Shown here: one piece after another, positions 26,801 through 33,454 of the stretch
Layout: every line of letters starts with the position of its first letter
Numbering within the stretch: position 1 is the stretch's first letter
From: SB21 sp964415295
GTDB taxonomy: Bacteria > CLD3 > SB21
Length of the DNA: 64,000 nucleotides
Direction of reading: 5' to 3'
NCBI GenBank assembly: GCA_964415295.1
Contig: CAYPYN010000003.1
Coordinates: forward strand, 62,001-126,000
Notes under the pieces: generated by a model
Told to the model about the DNA's origin: nothing
Databases searched by the model: none
The model's input: the letters and a program-made list of their open reading frames with translations, nothing else
Program-made: the position numbers and the translations under genes

Positions 26801-29719
26801 ATTGCCGGAACGGGTTCCATCGGGAGCTTGTATGCTTCACCGACGGCTTTAGCCTTCGGCTCGGTTCAGATCGGAGACAGCGCATCAGGAACGGTGAAAC
26901 TATTCGGTACCTCGAGCGGGATCACTGTCAGCAATGCGATGATGACGCAGGGCGGTCATTTCTCGATAAGTGCGGGCCAGACACTGCCGGCGACACTCAA
27001 CATAGGAGATACATTGCTGGCCGCGATCACCTTCAAGCCGATGACTTTCGGCACGATTGCGGACACGGCTCAGATCATCAATATCTCCGTGAACAATCCG
27101 TTTAACGTTGCCGTATCGGGTATCGGAGCGGTCGGAACTCTTGCCCCGATGTCAGCCAATTTTGGATTGGTTACGATTGGCGACAGTCTGACGAAAACAC
27201 TGAAGCTCTATACGAACACAGGCGCGGTGAGGATCGATAGTGTGAGATTTGATCTTGGCAGCGAATTCACTGTCGTCGCTCCGGGTTCGATGCCGGATAC
27301 GATATTCCCTGGAGATACACTATCAATGTTGGTGAAATACAGACCGCTTACCTTCGCCACAACGAGCGACACGATCCGAATTTTCAATAATTCATCACAG
27401 AGTGTATTCAGCGTGACGTTAAACGGTATCGGTAATTCGGGAACACTGGCGAATCTGCCGACCGGTTTGAATTTCGGAAATATCATGCTGGGCGATAGTT
27501 CTGTTCAGAGGCTGAAGATCTATGCCATCGGCGCCAATATTATCGTCAATGGCGGCTTCCTTGAAACGGGCGGAGATTATACGATCGTTTCAACGTCTGG
27601 TTGGCCGGTCACCCTCGTCGCCGGCACAGATACAATGACCGTGGACGTGAAGTACAAGCCGTCCGCGTTTGGTCCATCCAGCGATCGTTTGTTCATAAAT
27701 AATAATTCGCTTATCGATCCTTTGAAGATCAATGTCATGGGCACAGGTTCGGCCGGAACGCTGGCCGCCGAGCCTTTCGGCTATGATTTCGGCCAAGTAT
27801 CGGTCAATGACAGTCTGCAACAGGCCATCAAGATCTACGCGGCCGCCGGAAAAGTCATTGTATCGAGCTTAACGCTTGATGCAGGAATCAGGTTCACTTT
27901 AAATTCTGTTGCGGGTCTTCCGGATACGTTATCGACCGGAGATACTCTGGTTGCGCGGGTAACGTTCGCACCGGATGTGACCGGTATCCTGCGTGACACG
28001 CTGAGGATCGGGAACAATTCACAAGTGCCTTCATTGAATCTCGGTTTGACGGGCAACGGAGGTGCGGGAACGCTTGCATCAGATGTTTCTGCTGTCAGCT
28101 TCGGCAACGTACAGGTTGGCGATCATGCGCAGACAACAGTCAGGCTATATTCGACCTCAGGGCAAGTAATCGTCCATAATGTTTCTTTAGGCATTAGCGG
28201 CCGTTACGCATTTAATTTATCGAAACCGCTTCCAGCCGCGCTCAATGCGACGGACACCCTTTTGGTAACGGTTTCGTTTACGCCGAATTCGGGCAGCAGC
28301 GTGTCGGATTCATTGTATATAAGTAATAACTCCGTCGGTTCTCCATTTGTAATGGGTCTTTCGGGAACCGGTATTGCCAATACCGCTCCATATGCGTTTT
28401 CGATCAAGCAGCCTGCAGGGATGACCGTAAATACGAAGAACCCGACATTCACGTGGGAAGGTCGGGGGGATACGGACGGTGATGCATTGTCTTACACACT
28501 GCAGATCAGTAAAACCGTCGGTTTCGGAACTATGGTCCAGTTTACAGGTATCACCGATACCAGTTATGTAATTACAGCACCTTTGGACAGTATTGGTACC
28601 TACTTCTGGCGTGTGAGCGCCAATGACAATCACGGCGGTATTACGGTAAGCAATACCGGCAGCTTCATCGTTGATGCCGCCGGCCCTGGATTATTCGTCG
28701 GTGTGCTGGGCAGTACGATCCAGCCAAACTATATCGAACTCTATGTTCATGCGGATGAGGCACTGGCATCGCTATCGGGCATATTCGATCTGCGTGATGC
28801 TTCCGATGCGCTGGTAAGCAGTGACACGCTGACGATCGGGAACCTGTCGGGCATGCTGTATTACGTTCCTTATAAACTGACCGTTGACGGCAATCTTTCA
28901 ATTAACGTAATGGGTGTGGATGCGTTCGGCAATATGTCCACTTCTACGACGGAGTATGATATTGTTGCTGTAACGTCGAAGGCTCCGATCGCCTTGCATA
29001 GCGATAATAGTACGGTAACCGTTAGCGGTGCGAAAGGAACGGTTGACCGCAGCGGATATATCATGGTAACACGCGTGATTGCCGACGGTCCAATTTCCGA
29101 ATCGCTGGCAAAGGCTATTGCTGAGCAGAACGTGCTTCCTAAGTCTCTCCGGACGCCAACAACATTCGGCTGGACGCCGGTCGGAGAGCGCGTGAAGATC
29201 ATCAGTACTGTTGAAATCAAGAAAACTCTGACAGTGACGATGACATACGCCCAGGAATCCATTCGAGGGCTCATGCAGCAATATCCGGATTTCAGTGAAA
29301 GCAAGATCGGTTTGTATCGTGAAGATGAAGCTCAGTGGATCTATGAAGGCGGCGAAGGTTATCGTGCTCAGGTTACGGCAAAGATCGGCAAGACCGGTAT
29401 CATCGGTATGTTTTACAATCCGGAACACGTAGATCTGCCCAGACATATCCAGCTTTCACAGAACTACCCGAATCCGTTCAACCCGAGCACAACGATCAAA
29501 TTCGGCCTGCCGGATGAAGGTAAGGTCAAGCTCGTGATCTACAATGTGCTCGGCCAGAAAGTCCGGGAATTGATCAACGCATCCCTTCCGGCGGGTTATC
29601 AGACAGCAGTGTGGAACGGGAAGAACGATCTTGGACAGGAAGTGGCCAGCGGACTCTATATCTACAGATTGGAAACGGCTCAGGGGACACAGTCGATGAA
29701 GATGCTGTTGGTCAAATAA
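14801..29719 (+). CDS. Giant T9SS-secreted modular surface protein 2 (4,972 aa)
   Basis: ATG 14801 follows AAGGTG and begins MNSVIRSLRIV, like the MNSMIHFSRAI of giant 1; the signal peptide ends NAYAQ. Approximate order: LamG-like 30-237; Fn3; seven FG-GAP blades 347-725; two Fn3; beta-helix I 947-1822; Ig-like; Fn3; second LamG-like 2005-2220; Fn3; beta-helix II 2322-2709; Ig-like; Fn3; beta-helix III 2889-3512; Ig-like; nine HYDIN-like Ig repeats 3595-4525; Fn3-like; SGAKGT module; T9SS sorting domain from about 4880. Each beta-helix opens with a CSLREA-like segment, as in GSLRAAVDTANARAGADTI. The first half is collinear with giant 1, and the Fn3-LamG-Fn3 block and the HYDIN array are collinear with giant 3. 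Surface display is well supported; ligand and enzymatic function are unknown. Confidence 0.92.
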   Translation: MNSVIRSLRIVSLFAWVFFITPGNAYAQTDSAMTFDGVDDYVDAGGVTAFDLTGDMTVETWFYINSMASDWVRIVGKSGPNMGDPRTFGLWYYIDGSILFQNGYQVSSAPGLVVPGQWYHIAGVINGGMMTMYLNGQLIATGPSNAVSSSGPLTMGYANFHTYHNGLIDEVRIWNVARTQAEIYNAAHSTLLGNEPGLVALYHFDQVTGMTTPDATVNNLYGTLINGPFLSPTGSLPVFPVVPPAGLKAIGGLAQASLNWQPSFESDFHHYNIYMGTSPNPTELAYSTTLGRYDTSRIFTGLTNFTTYYFTVTAVDSDANESAFSNEVSATPSTFVEVLGTGFENASDGNFVWGDYDNDGDYDVFISGQDASNADPPYAGGFAKLYRHETNGSFTLIDAGFQQQIWRTAAAWGDYNNDGFLDLVYTGSSGNGTRTIKLYKNNGDGTFTDVPNTMQGIFLGALAWGDYDNDGDQDLFVMGSTDGLSTYLSIVYQNEGNGNFIPVDIGIPGYVSGSCSWGDYDNDGDLDLLIMGSTNNSPSGARVVIYRNDGGGAFTNLNDYYEGTLFENALRGKAIWADYDNDGKLDVAYAGATGDGGRIAKIYRNDGYDVFSDSYSSLTGVALATVSAGDFDNDGDMDFFFSGTPDGNSSKIAYMARNDEGEGRYFTEVNIGIAGVSNNDQFVAASALIDYDRDYDLDLMIEGETIDDNSNYTYITKLYKNESAVANQIPSDPTGLGTVTSSDTVWFSWIKSNDNGRFPDDGLTYNLRVGTTPAGVQVMAPMAKVVGSTNAGGFRLVQEMGNVGHNNSWRLSGLADGTYYWSVESIDQIYRNSKFQAEQNFVIDGPPTAPANLIGSAGVNAVTLKWDRSQRSSVSKYYIFGDVSPNPTMLIDSADGGTADTTKTITGLTNDQVYYFRVMAVDPSGHASDYSSEVSVRPSATPGRIFVNGEFDLASAITEANSLSQPDTITFEYEPGSMIYLWSALPAITGDYTVIDGDVNADGIPDITLNGNGEGRIYSPALILNSSHNVIKGLIIQGCGDMYSGGGGILISGPDAHDNRILTNYIGTDESGMFSDYNGYGIRIEDGAHNNWIGEGTALGRNVISGNQQYGVIIDGSGASCDSNRILGNFIGITSDGLSALPNSSGGIHLYHKANHNKIGNATVGGRNIISGNAGYGIYLEDTFDGHLESNTIYGNYIGTDASGLEAVPNQLGGIYLQGYTGGGEIGYSILHTQIGDGSIGGMNVISGNGDQAAGSGIEISSDRAHDNIINRNYIGVGADGVTPLGNIQYGMYLHNYAFRNTIMDNTIEYNGGAGVFVDNSGETTISGNTISANGSSGIQFYYSSNNKVFGNLIGTDAAGTSALANNGYGIHLEYSSSDNQIGDGTPAGRNVISGNSYGGVRIFDNYSPVSRNKLFGNYIGTDISGNTALPNAGNGVILEDYATENEIGGLEPGQGNVISGNNIGIYIGSSYPTGGGTDWNKVQGNIIGLGADGSTVLANSGHGIYADGLVRNIEIVKNVISGNSQNGIYIDNGDKNVSDYRVIGNYIGTDALGLLDKGNVGTGIYITGLSGSSATNISIGDGTEAGRNIISGNDEYGILFDGSSVNSNRIFKNYIGLNLNGEIVGNGQDGIRLVNNTYNDTVADNIISGNGWNGIVIDGSHDHVILGNRIGTDTSGSMSAGNGQSGIFFYDTYATYGIKIGDGTEKGRNVISGNTSHGIVMLEESQNGIYGNLILKNYIGSASNGITPLGNSGSGVVIRSVAGGQEASITNNQLNGNTIAFNVFDGVTMDGLNVHTNVLLANSIYDNGTGGIVHWNNAQSNIEAPVITVISPDSTVQGISFPNARIQIFADTTNQGKVFLDTTLADESGNWFKKVTMFAGMNVTALQDDAGSTSPFSEPFTPNFVPSAPTGLFAVAGDGKVKLTWKANTDGLTSKYFIYGDQTANPSTLIDSTTGGPLDTSETISGLTNDQIYYFRVTAVNASAQESGFSNEDAAVPVVEAGRAISMDGTSQYAVIPHASDLALSRGDDFSISAWLYPTAYADAEIFDKTANTGAIGEFQIWTHLGADSLIKFNLGWEAYFWEGLISNYRYRTNEWMHVTFVKTADTSKIYVNGVLDNQRVLTNYSAPANTVEINLGRFRRIDAFFFPGMMDEIALWRTALNADDIKQMMIKPIPGNLPMLAGLWHFDEASGTGISYDGSVLANNAIVNGANSVLSGAMAPLAPTGVSAMSQAPDSVSVQWSANTESDLAYYMVYRSLSGGFIPSPGDSVGRINNPGVSFSDITVVPGKTYYYRIAAVDSAQQEGLYSNQASVFYGDPLTVYNNNNSGDGSLRAAVDTANARAGADTIYFDSSVKDSTIILLSTITLQPGNGNGTVIDGDIDGDHKPSIILAGTGGNYHGIEIRGNNNTIKHVNMVRHGVFLQPSSAIYINTNSNFNRIIGNYFGTNLTATDTVNTGNNISITVSTSASNNFIGDTLPECRNVISGTSWSGMQLRGSGNYILNNIIGLNAAGTTSMGSPNMGIYVLSGSSNNFIGNGTPAGRNIISGNRYGISIQSISNANTHILGNYIGTDITGTAARGNSQGGIALAFTTYNHIGDGTAGGRNVISGNSVGIHVGYQCNNNVIDGNYIGVAGDGLTALGNGSYGIWIYGDAGNGYATHDSVVNNVIANSGTGVLINASGTFGHKVFRNSIYNNSGFGINITNGAQEGVLRPVIQLVAGDSTVSGYASPGALLQIYADAAEEGRYFLDTAYADGLGNWSKKVTIPSGIQLTALQDSNHNTSMFSLPKSLTSLAPTGLSAMAGDRKVQLRWNSNPELDVAKYRIYWGTNPNPTQLQDSTLGRLDTAIAVSGLSYGQVYYFRISAVNLIGNESVASSDASAIPYTKGMVMNTLDAGVGSLRWAIDSANAYPGADTIHFAAILKDSIIKINSSLTLQSGNGNGTVIDGDIDGDNKPSVTVTAGFAGYQGIYISGSGNTIKNLNITGFRAQNTAAILIEQGQYNRVVGCFLGTNLAGTDTAGTGNFLGVWVAMSGSNVIGDTVAEGRNVISGNTRGVAITFNSVGNWILGNYIGTDATGSTALGNTQFGIELSSDAKFNRIGHWNTDGRNIIAGSGWYGITVSGGSDSNEIVNNYIGTDAGGNYAIPNGTGVLVQTSYNAVGRPSAGNLISGNTNAGIHLMLEKQNAVAGNIIGLNAAGTTAIPNGVGIQLDNTDSVLIGGTTPEERNVISGNTNGIMMLNAPHTRIVGNYIGTDIGGASAIPGTQQGIWIQSSTNLAIGDGTEGGRNVISGNQFGLRITGCDSTSVIGNFFGLDKSGTFAVPNSTAIHLDYSTHTLVGDGTTGGRNIISGNTTGIYFYSSFINGMTNYNWIKGNFIGTDYSGTVAVPNGYGILINDRVRNNFIGDGTAGGRNIISGNSASAVSIWALQDQGENVFNDNYVGLDVFGNALGNAAGFELMNGASGDSLINNSIAYNIGPGVLFDGSTTDSNIVWTNAIFQNSGGGIRIVNGAQGGLAAPVITSVLYDSTVTGTAEPFALVHLYVDSLDQGSIFMDSVYAQSDGTWAKKMILLPNMKITAIQQVNHNSSEFSAPFAPILGALASLPAALDYDNVSVGGNASLTARLFVSSGGVIINDVTLAGGIDYSISGLTVPDTLYAGDTLTVDVQFTPTTFGLLTDTLLIANNSGMPVFQIALTGTGLSGDLASIPATFDFGDVAVGDSAQTLLKVYSAGGAVTVSDVFLASHTTFVIDSSSGPSTLYSGDTLYVYAKYRAGIFASSIDTIVVSSNALSGSFRIVLSGTGSSGVLSALPTSQNFGNVAVSDSIQMTIGLFSTGGAVSISGTDMFMGSSFRVDSLTGPSVLFAGDTMTIYTTYRPLNFGAAGDTMYILSNSQAGTLKVPLLGTGLSGVLSAIPGSHDFGNVQTGDSLTKTFMFYSNGGAVQITASSLFDATQYRIVSSVGPSTLYLGDTLAITVLFKPQTFGIKNDTLLVTNNSAVSPLKIAIAGTGSIGSLYASPTALAFGSVQIGDSASGTVKLFGTSSGITVSNAMMTQGGHFSISAGQTLPATLNIGDTLLAAITFKPMTFGTIADTAQIINISVNNPFNVAVSGIGAVGTLAPMSANFGLVTIGDSLTKTLKLYTNTGAVRIDSVRFDLGSEFTVVAPGSMPDTIFPGDTLSMLVKYRPLTFATTSDTIRIFNNSSQSVFSVTLNGIGNSGTLANLPTGLNFGNIMLGDSSVQRLKIYAIGANIIVNGGFLETGGDYTIVSTSGWPVTLVAGTDTMTVDVKYKPSAFGPSSDRLFINNNSLIDPLKINVMGTGSAGTLAAEPFGYDFGQVSVNDSLQQAIKIYAAAGKVIVSSLTLDAGIRFTLNSVAGLPDTLSTGDTLVARVTFAPDVTGILRDTLRIGNNSQVPSLNLGLTGNGGAGTLASDVSAVSFGNVQVGDHAQTTVRLYSTSGQVIVHNVSLGISGRYAFNLSKPLPAALNATDTLLVTVSFTPNSGSSVSDSLYISNNSVGSPFVMGLSGTGIANTAPYAFSIKQPAGMTVNTKNPTFTWEGRGDTDGDALSYTLQISKTVGFGTMVQFTGITDTSYVITAPLDSIGTYFWRVSANDNHGGITVSNTGSFIVDAAGPGLFVGVLGSTIQPNYIELYVHADEALASLSGIFDLRDASDALVSSDTLTIGNLSGMLYYVPYKLTVDGNLSINVMGVDAFGNMSTSTTEYDIVAVTSKAPIALHSDNSTVTVSGAKGTVDRSGYIMVTRVIADGPISESLAKAIAEQNVLPKSLRTPTTFGWTPVGERVKIISTVEIKKTLTVTMTYAQESIRGLMQQYPDFSESKIGLYREDEAQWIYEGGEGYRAQVTAKIGKTGIIGMFYNPEHVDLPRHIQLSQNYPNPFNPSTTIKFGLPDEGKVKLVIYNVLGQKVRELINASLPAGYQTAVWNGKNDLGQEVASGLYIYRLETAQGTQSMKMLLVK
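15857..16960 (+). repeat. Seven FG-GAP/VCBS blades in giant 2
   Basis: Seven blades with WGDYDNDGDYDVF-type loops form one propeller, blade for blade matching giant 1. The last blade is weaker (DYDRDYDLDLM, where the usual Gly is Tyr). Confidence 0.85.
25585..28377 (+). repeat. Nine HYDIN-like Ig repeats in giant 2
   Basis: Nine units of about 103 codons have a core F-G-x-V-x-x-G-D-S and the ending NNS-x-x-x-x-G-x-G. Units 2-9 match units 11-18 of giant 3 one by one, for example the unit with TLAPMSANFGLVTIGDS (giant 3: TLAPLSDNFGLVTIGDS). Confidence 0.85.
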
Positions 29720-29833
29720 TAATAAATAATGGGCAATGCGCAAAGACACGCGCCGAATGTTCACATAAGTTTCAATGACGCCGTGGCGCCATGAGTCAAT
29801 GGATTCGTTGAAAAATAATCGGAGGAACAGGAT

Positions 29834-30397
29834 ATGAATAAACTCACCGGATTCTTAGCAGGTGTATTTCTTTTGGCGGTCGTCAGCTGTGATGAAGGTA
29901 ATCCGCTGGATGCCGGCTGGAGCAAGTTCGCAGAAGGGGATTATCCGGGCGCTCATGCTGAATTTTCATCTTTAGTCGGCTCCGAAGGGGCAGGGGCCTA
30001 TGTCGGTCTCGGGTGGACGACCATGAAGATGGATTCATTACCTGAAGCGGATAATTATTTTGCACTGGCCGCGGCAGACTCTCTACCGGAAGGATTTGCC
30101 GGATGGTCTATCCTCGCATGGCTGCAGGGAAATCATACGGCGTGTATCGACCGAGCCGAATTTGTGTTTCGCGTGGTTGGAGGTTATGACACCTATGTTT
30201 TTCCATATGATCCGTCCATTACCTATCAGGACCTTCTCCTGCACGAAGCGTACAGTTATTACTACCAGCAGGACTTTTTCAATTGCGTCAATTGTATTCA
30301 GATGATCGATCCTTCGTTTGCCGTTGCGATGAATGATCCGACCTTGCAGGCCAAATTGCTTGACGAACTGCAAAAACTTATGGATACATACCTTTGA
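29834..30397 (+). CDS. 187-aa TPR-like lipoprotein, partner of giant 2
   Basis: The signal peptide ends AVVS-C with Cys at residue 19, followed by Asp-Glu, an acidic start to the mature protein. GGAGG (29821-29825) lies eight bases before the ATG. The mature part keeps the family signature: DAGW, GDY--AH-EF, GLGWTTMKMDS, AW-QG-H, a Cys-containing middle helix, and NDPTL near the end. The gene is 114 nt downstream of giant 2 and most likely in the same transcript. It resembles the giant 3 partner much more than the giant 1 partner. It has no terminator straight after it, and a small secreted-protein gene follows 25 nt later, so that gene may share the transcript. The function is not known. Confidence 0.85.
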   Translation: MNKLTGFLAGVFLLAVVSCDEGNPLDAGWSKFAEGDYPGAHAEFSSLVGSEGAGAYVGLGWTTMKMDSLPEADNYFALAAADSLPEGFAGWSILAWLQGNHTACIDRAEFVFRVVGGYDTYVFPYDPSITYQDLLLHEAYSYYYQQDFFNCVNCIQMIDPSFAVAMNDPTLQAKLLDELQKLMDTYL

Positions 30398-30422
30398 GGT
30401 TCGGGAAAAATCCGAGATTAGA

Positions 30423-31022
30423 ATGAAAACAGAACGATGTTTATTTCTTTTGTGTTCGCTTACCATTTGGACGATTATGGGCGGCGATTCGTATGGACAA
30501 GCCGATGAAGACAGGATGTTCAATTCCGATGAACCGATCGACACTTTGCTTTTGCAGGATCTCTGCAACCACATACTCGGCCAGATGATTGAAGAAGGCG
30601 GCAGCAAGATGGAATTCAGCGAAGACGTGATGAAAGCGGCGGATATCAAGCTGAGATCGCCTGAGATCAAGGACAGTACGGATGAGGACGGTTTTTATAT
30701 TCCTGCCGTAAAGATCGTTATGCAGAGGAATGGGTTTCATCCGCGTTTTGTGTCTGACGCCGACCATACGATGAAAACAATTTGCCCCAGCATCAGAAAT
30801 TTTGATGACAGCGATACGTATAGCAACATCGCATACCGTATCGTATCTCCGATCTTTGAGGGCAGCCGGGAATTGATCCTCAGTCCGGGGCTCGACTACT
30901 TCGGCATAGGATTGTATGTATTTGACGACTGGGAAAGGAATGCCGATGGCCCCATTTTCGATGAACCAAAATGTAAGCGGATCGATGCGTATTTTGTGTT
31001 CGTTGATTCAGGCAAGAAATAG
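30423..31022 (+). CDS. Hypothetical secreted protein (199 aa)
   Basis: ATG 30423 opens MKTERCLFLLCSL, a basic N-terminus and hydrophobic core ending near SYGQ at about residue 26, which looks like a signal peptide. An upstream in-frame ATG (30333) lies inside the lipoprotein gene and is unlikely to be used. No strong ribosome site is visible. The mature protein is hydrophilic and acidic with few repeats: GQMIEEGGSKMEFSEDV near residues 57-73 and FVFVDSGKK at the end. I do not recognise the family. It lies 25 nt after the giant 2 lipoprotein on the same strand and is the only extra gene attached to a cassette, so it may be a cassette 2 accessory. The neighbouring gene at 31060 is convergent. 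Confidence 0.7.
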   Translation: MKTERCLFLLCSLTIWTIMGGDSYGQADEDRMFNSDEPIDTLLLQDLCNHILGQMIEEGGSKMEFSEDVMKAADIKLRSPEIKDSTDEDGFYIPAVKIVMQRNGFHPRFVSDADHTMKTICPSIRNFDDSDTYSNIAYRIVSPIFEGSRELILSPGLDYFGIGLYVFDDWERNADGPIFDEPKCKRIDAYFVFVDSGKK

Positions 31023-31059
31023 AGTATTTTTAACGCAACCGCTTTTTGCTGATCAGGTG

Positions 31060-33042
31060 TTATTTTAACGGCTTATTGGATAATCGCTGAATAGCATCGT
31101 GAACTTGTCCGGCGAACGATGGGTTATCTCTCAAAAATTCCAGTGATTTTTTGTATAAGCTCAGAGCTTCGTGTTCTAATTTCAAGTTTTCAGCCGCAAA
31201 TCCCCGCGCAAAGAACAACCGCCCGTAATAGGTTTTGAAAAACCGTGCCATTCGGTCGAGAGGTATGCCTTCTTCAAACAAATGGCGAAACTGAAGGGCA
31301 TTCACTTCGACCGGCGTAAGCTCTTTCATCTCTTTTCTCAGTTTAACGGCGGCAACGACCGATTCTTTGTAATACTTTTGAGCAATACCGGCCGGCGGGT
31401 CATAGGTCATGAATACTTCGTTTCCCAAATCGTACGATCGGTCGATCAATGCGTTGATCATGGCGACGTATTTGGATTGGATGAAATTGCCGTCGAACTT
31501 CTCCTTATTCTCAAAAGGTCTCACCGCATCAAGAAACTCATCGACTTCTTTTTCCGCGCGAGCCATAAAGGCCGCATGATGCTTCCTAAGCGTGCGAATG
31601 TACCAACTGCGCCTAAGAAGTTCCTGATCCACTACCATGACGTCGGTTCGCCGGCCTTCGACGTATTGATAATAATTGAATGGAAAAATAAACGGATCCC
31701 AGTTAACAAAAACGACTGAATTTTCCGGCACGATACGAAAAAGATTTTCTACATAGTCCTCCGTGAAATAGTAACGGCTCATATCCAATTTCTTATAATT
31801 GGGGTAGGCCGCAAACAGCGGAAGCAGCAGGGGAAGCAAGATCAGAAAGGCTTTCGGTTTTATGGCTTTTTGAAAGCCGGATATCATATAAAAGACGCCA
31901 ATGCCTGCGAGCATGGCGATCATCATATAAGACGGTATATAGAAAACCGATACGAGCGCTTTGTTTTCGGCATTTACGGCCGGATTCCCGGTGGTTATAT
32001 CGAAATTGGTCAGATAGACCGTGAAAGGGCCCGTGAAAAAGAGGAAAAGTAGAGTTAAATAAAAAAGAGTTCTCTGATGCCTGAACAGCGTCCACAGGGC
32101 GGGAATGGTCAGGACCAGGATCCACGGCCACCACTGTTCGGCTGTCATCTCGCCATAAGCGGATAATTGCGGGAGGAATTTCTTAATGGATTGAGTATCG
32201 CCTAGTTGGTACTGGTGCCTTGAGATCACGCGTACAAAATTGGTCCAGGTATCGGGGTTGCCCCAATCCATTTGAGGATCCCGTGCCGAAGCCAACGGAA
32301 GGTAAGCATAAGGTAAAAGTCCGGCCGCCAAGGATCCGGTACCCTTGACCAAAAGAGGAACATCCAAAATAAAAGCCCGGTCTTTAATCAATGCATAAAT
32401 AAAAAGGACCGGAATCATCAATACGTAAGTAGGGTGATTGGTCAGCGCAAGACCCATGACAAAGCAGATGATGTAGAAATATTTCTTACGTTCAGCCGTC
32501 TCAGTCTGACGGTTCCAGTATGTCGTCAAGAAAAGCGTAAGTCCAATGAAAAAAGTGTTCAGGCCGTACACCTCTGTGATGATCGATTGTTCCCAATTCT
32601 CGCTGGAAAAGGCGGACAGCAACCCGGCGCACAGGCCGCAGGAAACAACGAGCCATGAGGAATCCGGTATTTCGGACGTCTTGGTTTTCGGTATGTGAGA
32701 AGTCTTGAGCTGAACGATCACGAGAATCGCGGTCCAAGCTACGAACATAGCGCCGAGCGCTGAGAAGAAAGCGGACATCAGATTGACTCGGTAGGCAATA
32801 TTCCCAAACGGGAGATACGTGAACAAGTGACCCAGCATCGTAAAAAGAGGGTAGCCGGGTTCATGCGGTACGCCCAGCAAATAAGCGGCGGCTGTGAGTT
32901 CTCCGCTGTCTTCGAATGTTATTGTCGGGGCCAACGTCATGAGATAAACGGTGAAACTGGCCAGATATGTGAGTCCGAGTGCCGCATACATTTTCGATGA
33001 TGAGACCGTTTGCGGTGGCAAGATTTTTCTGGTTTTCAGCAT
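31060..33042 (-). CDS. DUF2723 family membrane protein (TMEM260-like, putative protein O-mannosyltransferase-like)
   Basis: This 660-aa polytopic membrane protein has the DUF2723 hallmark just after the first membrane segment: LAPTITFEDSGEL followed by HEPGYPLFTMLGHLF. Family knowledge: DUF2723 proteins are common in the FCB group, are related to PMT-type glycosyltransferases, and human TMEM260 is an O-mannosyltransferase. About ten membrane segments cover the first 400 residues; a soluble C-terminal part follows and ends in a short helical, TPR-like stretch. ATG 33042 is preferred over an upstream TTG at 33057. There is no ribosome site, but a promoter at 33049-33077 would place the transcript start at or next to the ATG, suggesting a leaderless message. 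Glycosylation of the neighbouring exported giants is a reasonable inference. Confidence 0.85.
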   Translation of the reverse strand: MLKTRKILPPQTVSSSKMYAALGLTYLASFTVYLMTLAPTITFEDSGELTAAAYLLGVPHEPGYPLFTMLGHLFTYLPFGNIAYRVNLMSAFFSALGAMFVAWTAILVIVQLKTSHIPKTKTSEIPDSSWLVVSCGLCAGLLSAFSSENWEQSIITEVYGLNTFFIGLTLFLTTYWNRQTETAERKKYFYIICFVMGLALTNHPTYVLMIPVLFIYALIKDRAFILDVPLLVKGTGSLAAGLLPYAYLPLASARDPQMDWGNPDTWTNFVRVISRHQYQLGDTQSIKKFLPQLSAYGEMTAEQWWPWILVLTIPALWTLFRHQRTLFYLTLLFLFFTGPFTVYLTNFDITTGNPAVNAENKALVSVFYIPSYMMIAMLAGIGVFYMISGFQKAIKPKAFLILLPLLLPLFAAYPNYKKLDMSRYYFTEDYVENLFRIVPENSVVFVNWDPFIFPFNYYQYVEGRRTDVMVVDQELLRRSWYIRTLRKHHAAFMARAEKEVDEFLDAVRPFENKEKFDGNFIQSKYVAMINALIDRSYDLGNEVFMTYDPPAGIAQKYYKESVVAAVKLRKEMKELTPVEVNALQFRHLFEEGIPLDRMARFFKTYYGRLFFARGFAAENLKLEHEALSLYKKSLEFLRDNPSFAGQVHDAIQRLSNKPLK

Positions 33043-33048
33043 AAAATG

Positions 33049-33077
33049 AACATACAAAGGCCATTTTTGATTGTCAA
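33049..33077 (-). promoter_or_regulatory. Promoter of the DUF2723 gene, probably giving a leaderless mRNA
   Basis: Read on the minus strand: TTGACA (33077-33072), a 17-nt spacer, TATGTT (33054-33049). Only six bases separate the -10 element from the ATG at 33042, so transcription would begin at or next to the start codon. This agrees with the lack of a ribosome site. Confidence 0.55.
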
Positions 33078-33240
33078 AATCAAAATTAAACCGTCCTTGT
33101 GTGATTCAGGTCACGGCAAGTGTAAAGAAATTGTATTATTTATATAAGTTTTATTAATGATACTGCAAATTCCGATTGGAATAAAACCGGTCGCTGTGTG
33201 AAAATCGTAACGATTTTTAAGATCAACAAAATAAAATAGT

Positions 33241-33270
33241 TTGACAAAGCAGGCTGCTTTTATTTACTTT
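33241..33270 (+). promoter_or_regulatory. Promoter of giant gene 3
   Basis: TTGACA (33241-33246), an 18-nt spacer and TACTTT (33265-33270) match the TAnnTT form seen before giants 1 and 2. Confidence 0.65.
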
Positions 33271-33454
33271 AGGACAATTAGTATCAAATTATCCCTTTTT
33301 CCTGATTCATTGTTTTTTAGTTATACTGAGGCGCTCTCAGCATAACTTGCATGGTCCATCGAGACGGGAATCCCCTTTTGCGTCATCCTCTCGAATCTGT
33401 AGAATTTTATTTTTTGATCATATAACATTGTTCACCTTACCAGCGGAGTTATCC

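Larger units (their letters stand above)
33043..33454. other. Divergent intergenic region between the DUF2723 gene and giant 3
   Basis: These 412 nt are AT-rich and hold a minus-strand promoter (33049-33077), a plus-strand promoter (33241-33270) and the giant 3 leader of about 175-185 nt. An in-frame TTG at 33347 would add 36 residues that do not look like a signal peptide. I see no RNA gene or hairpin of note. Confidence 0.6.
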
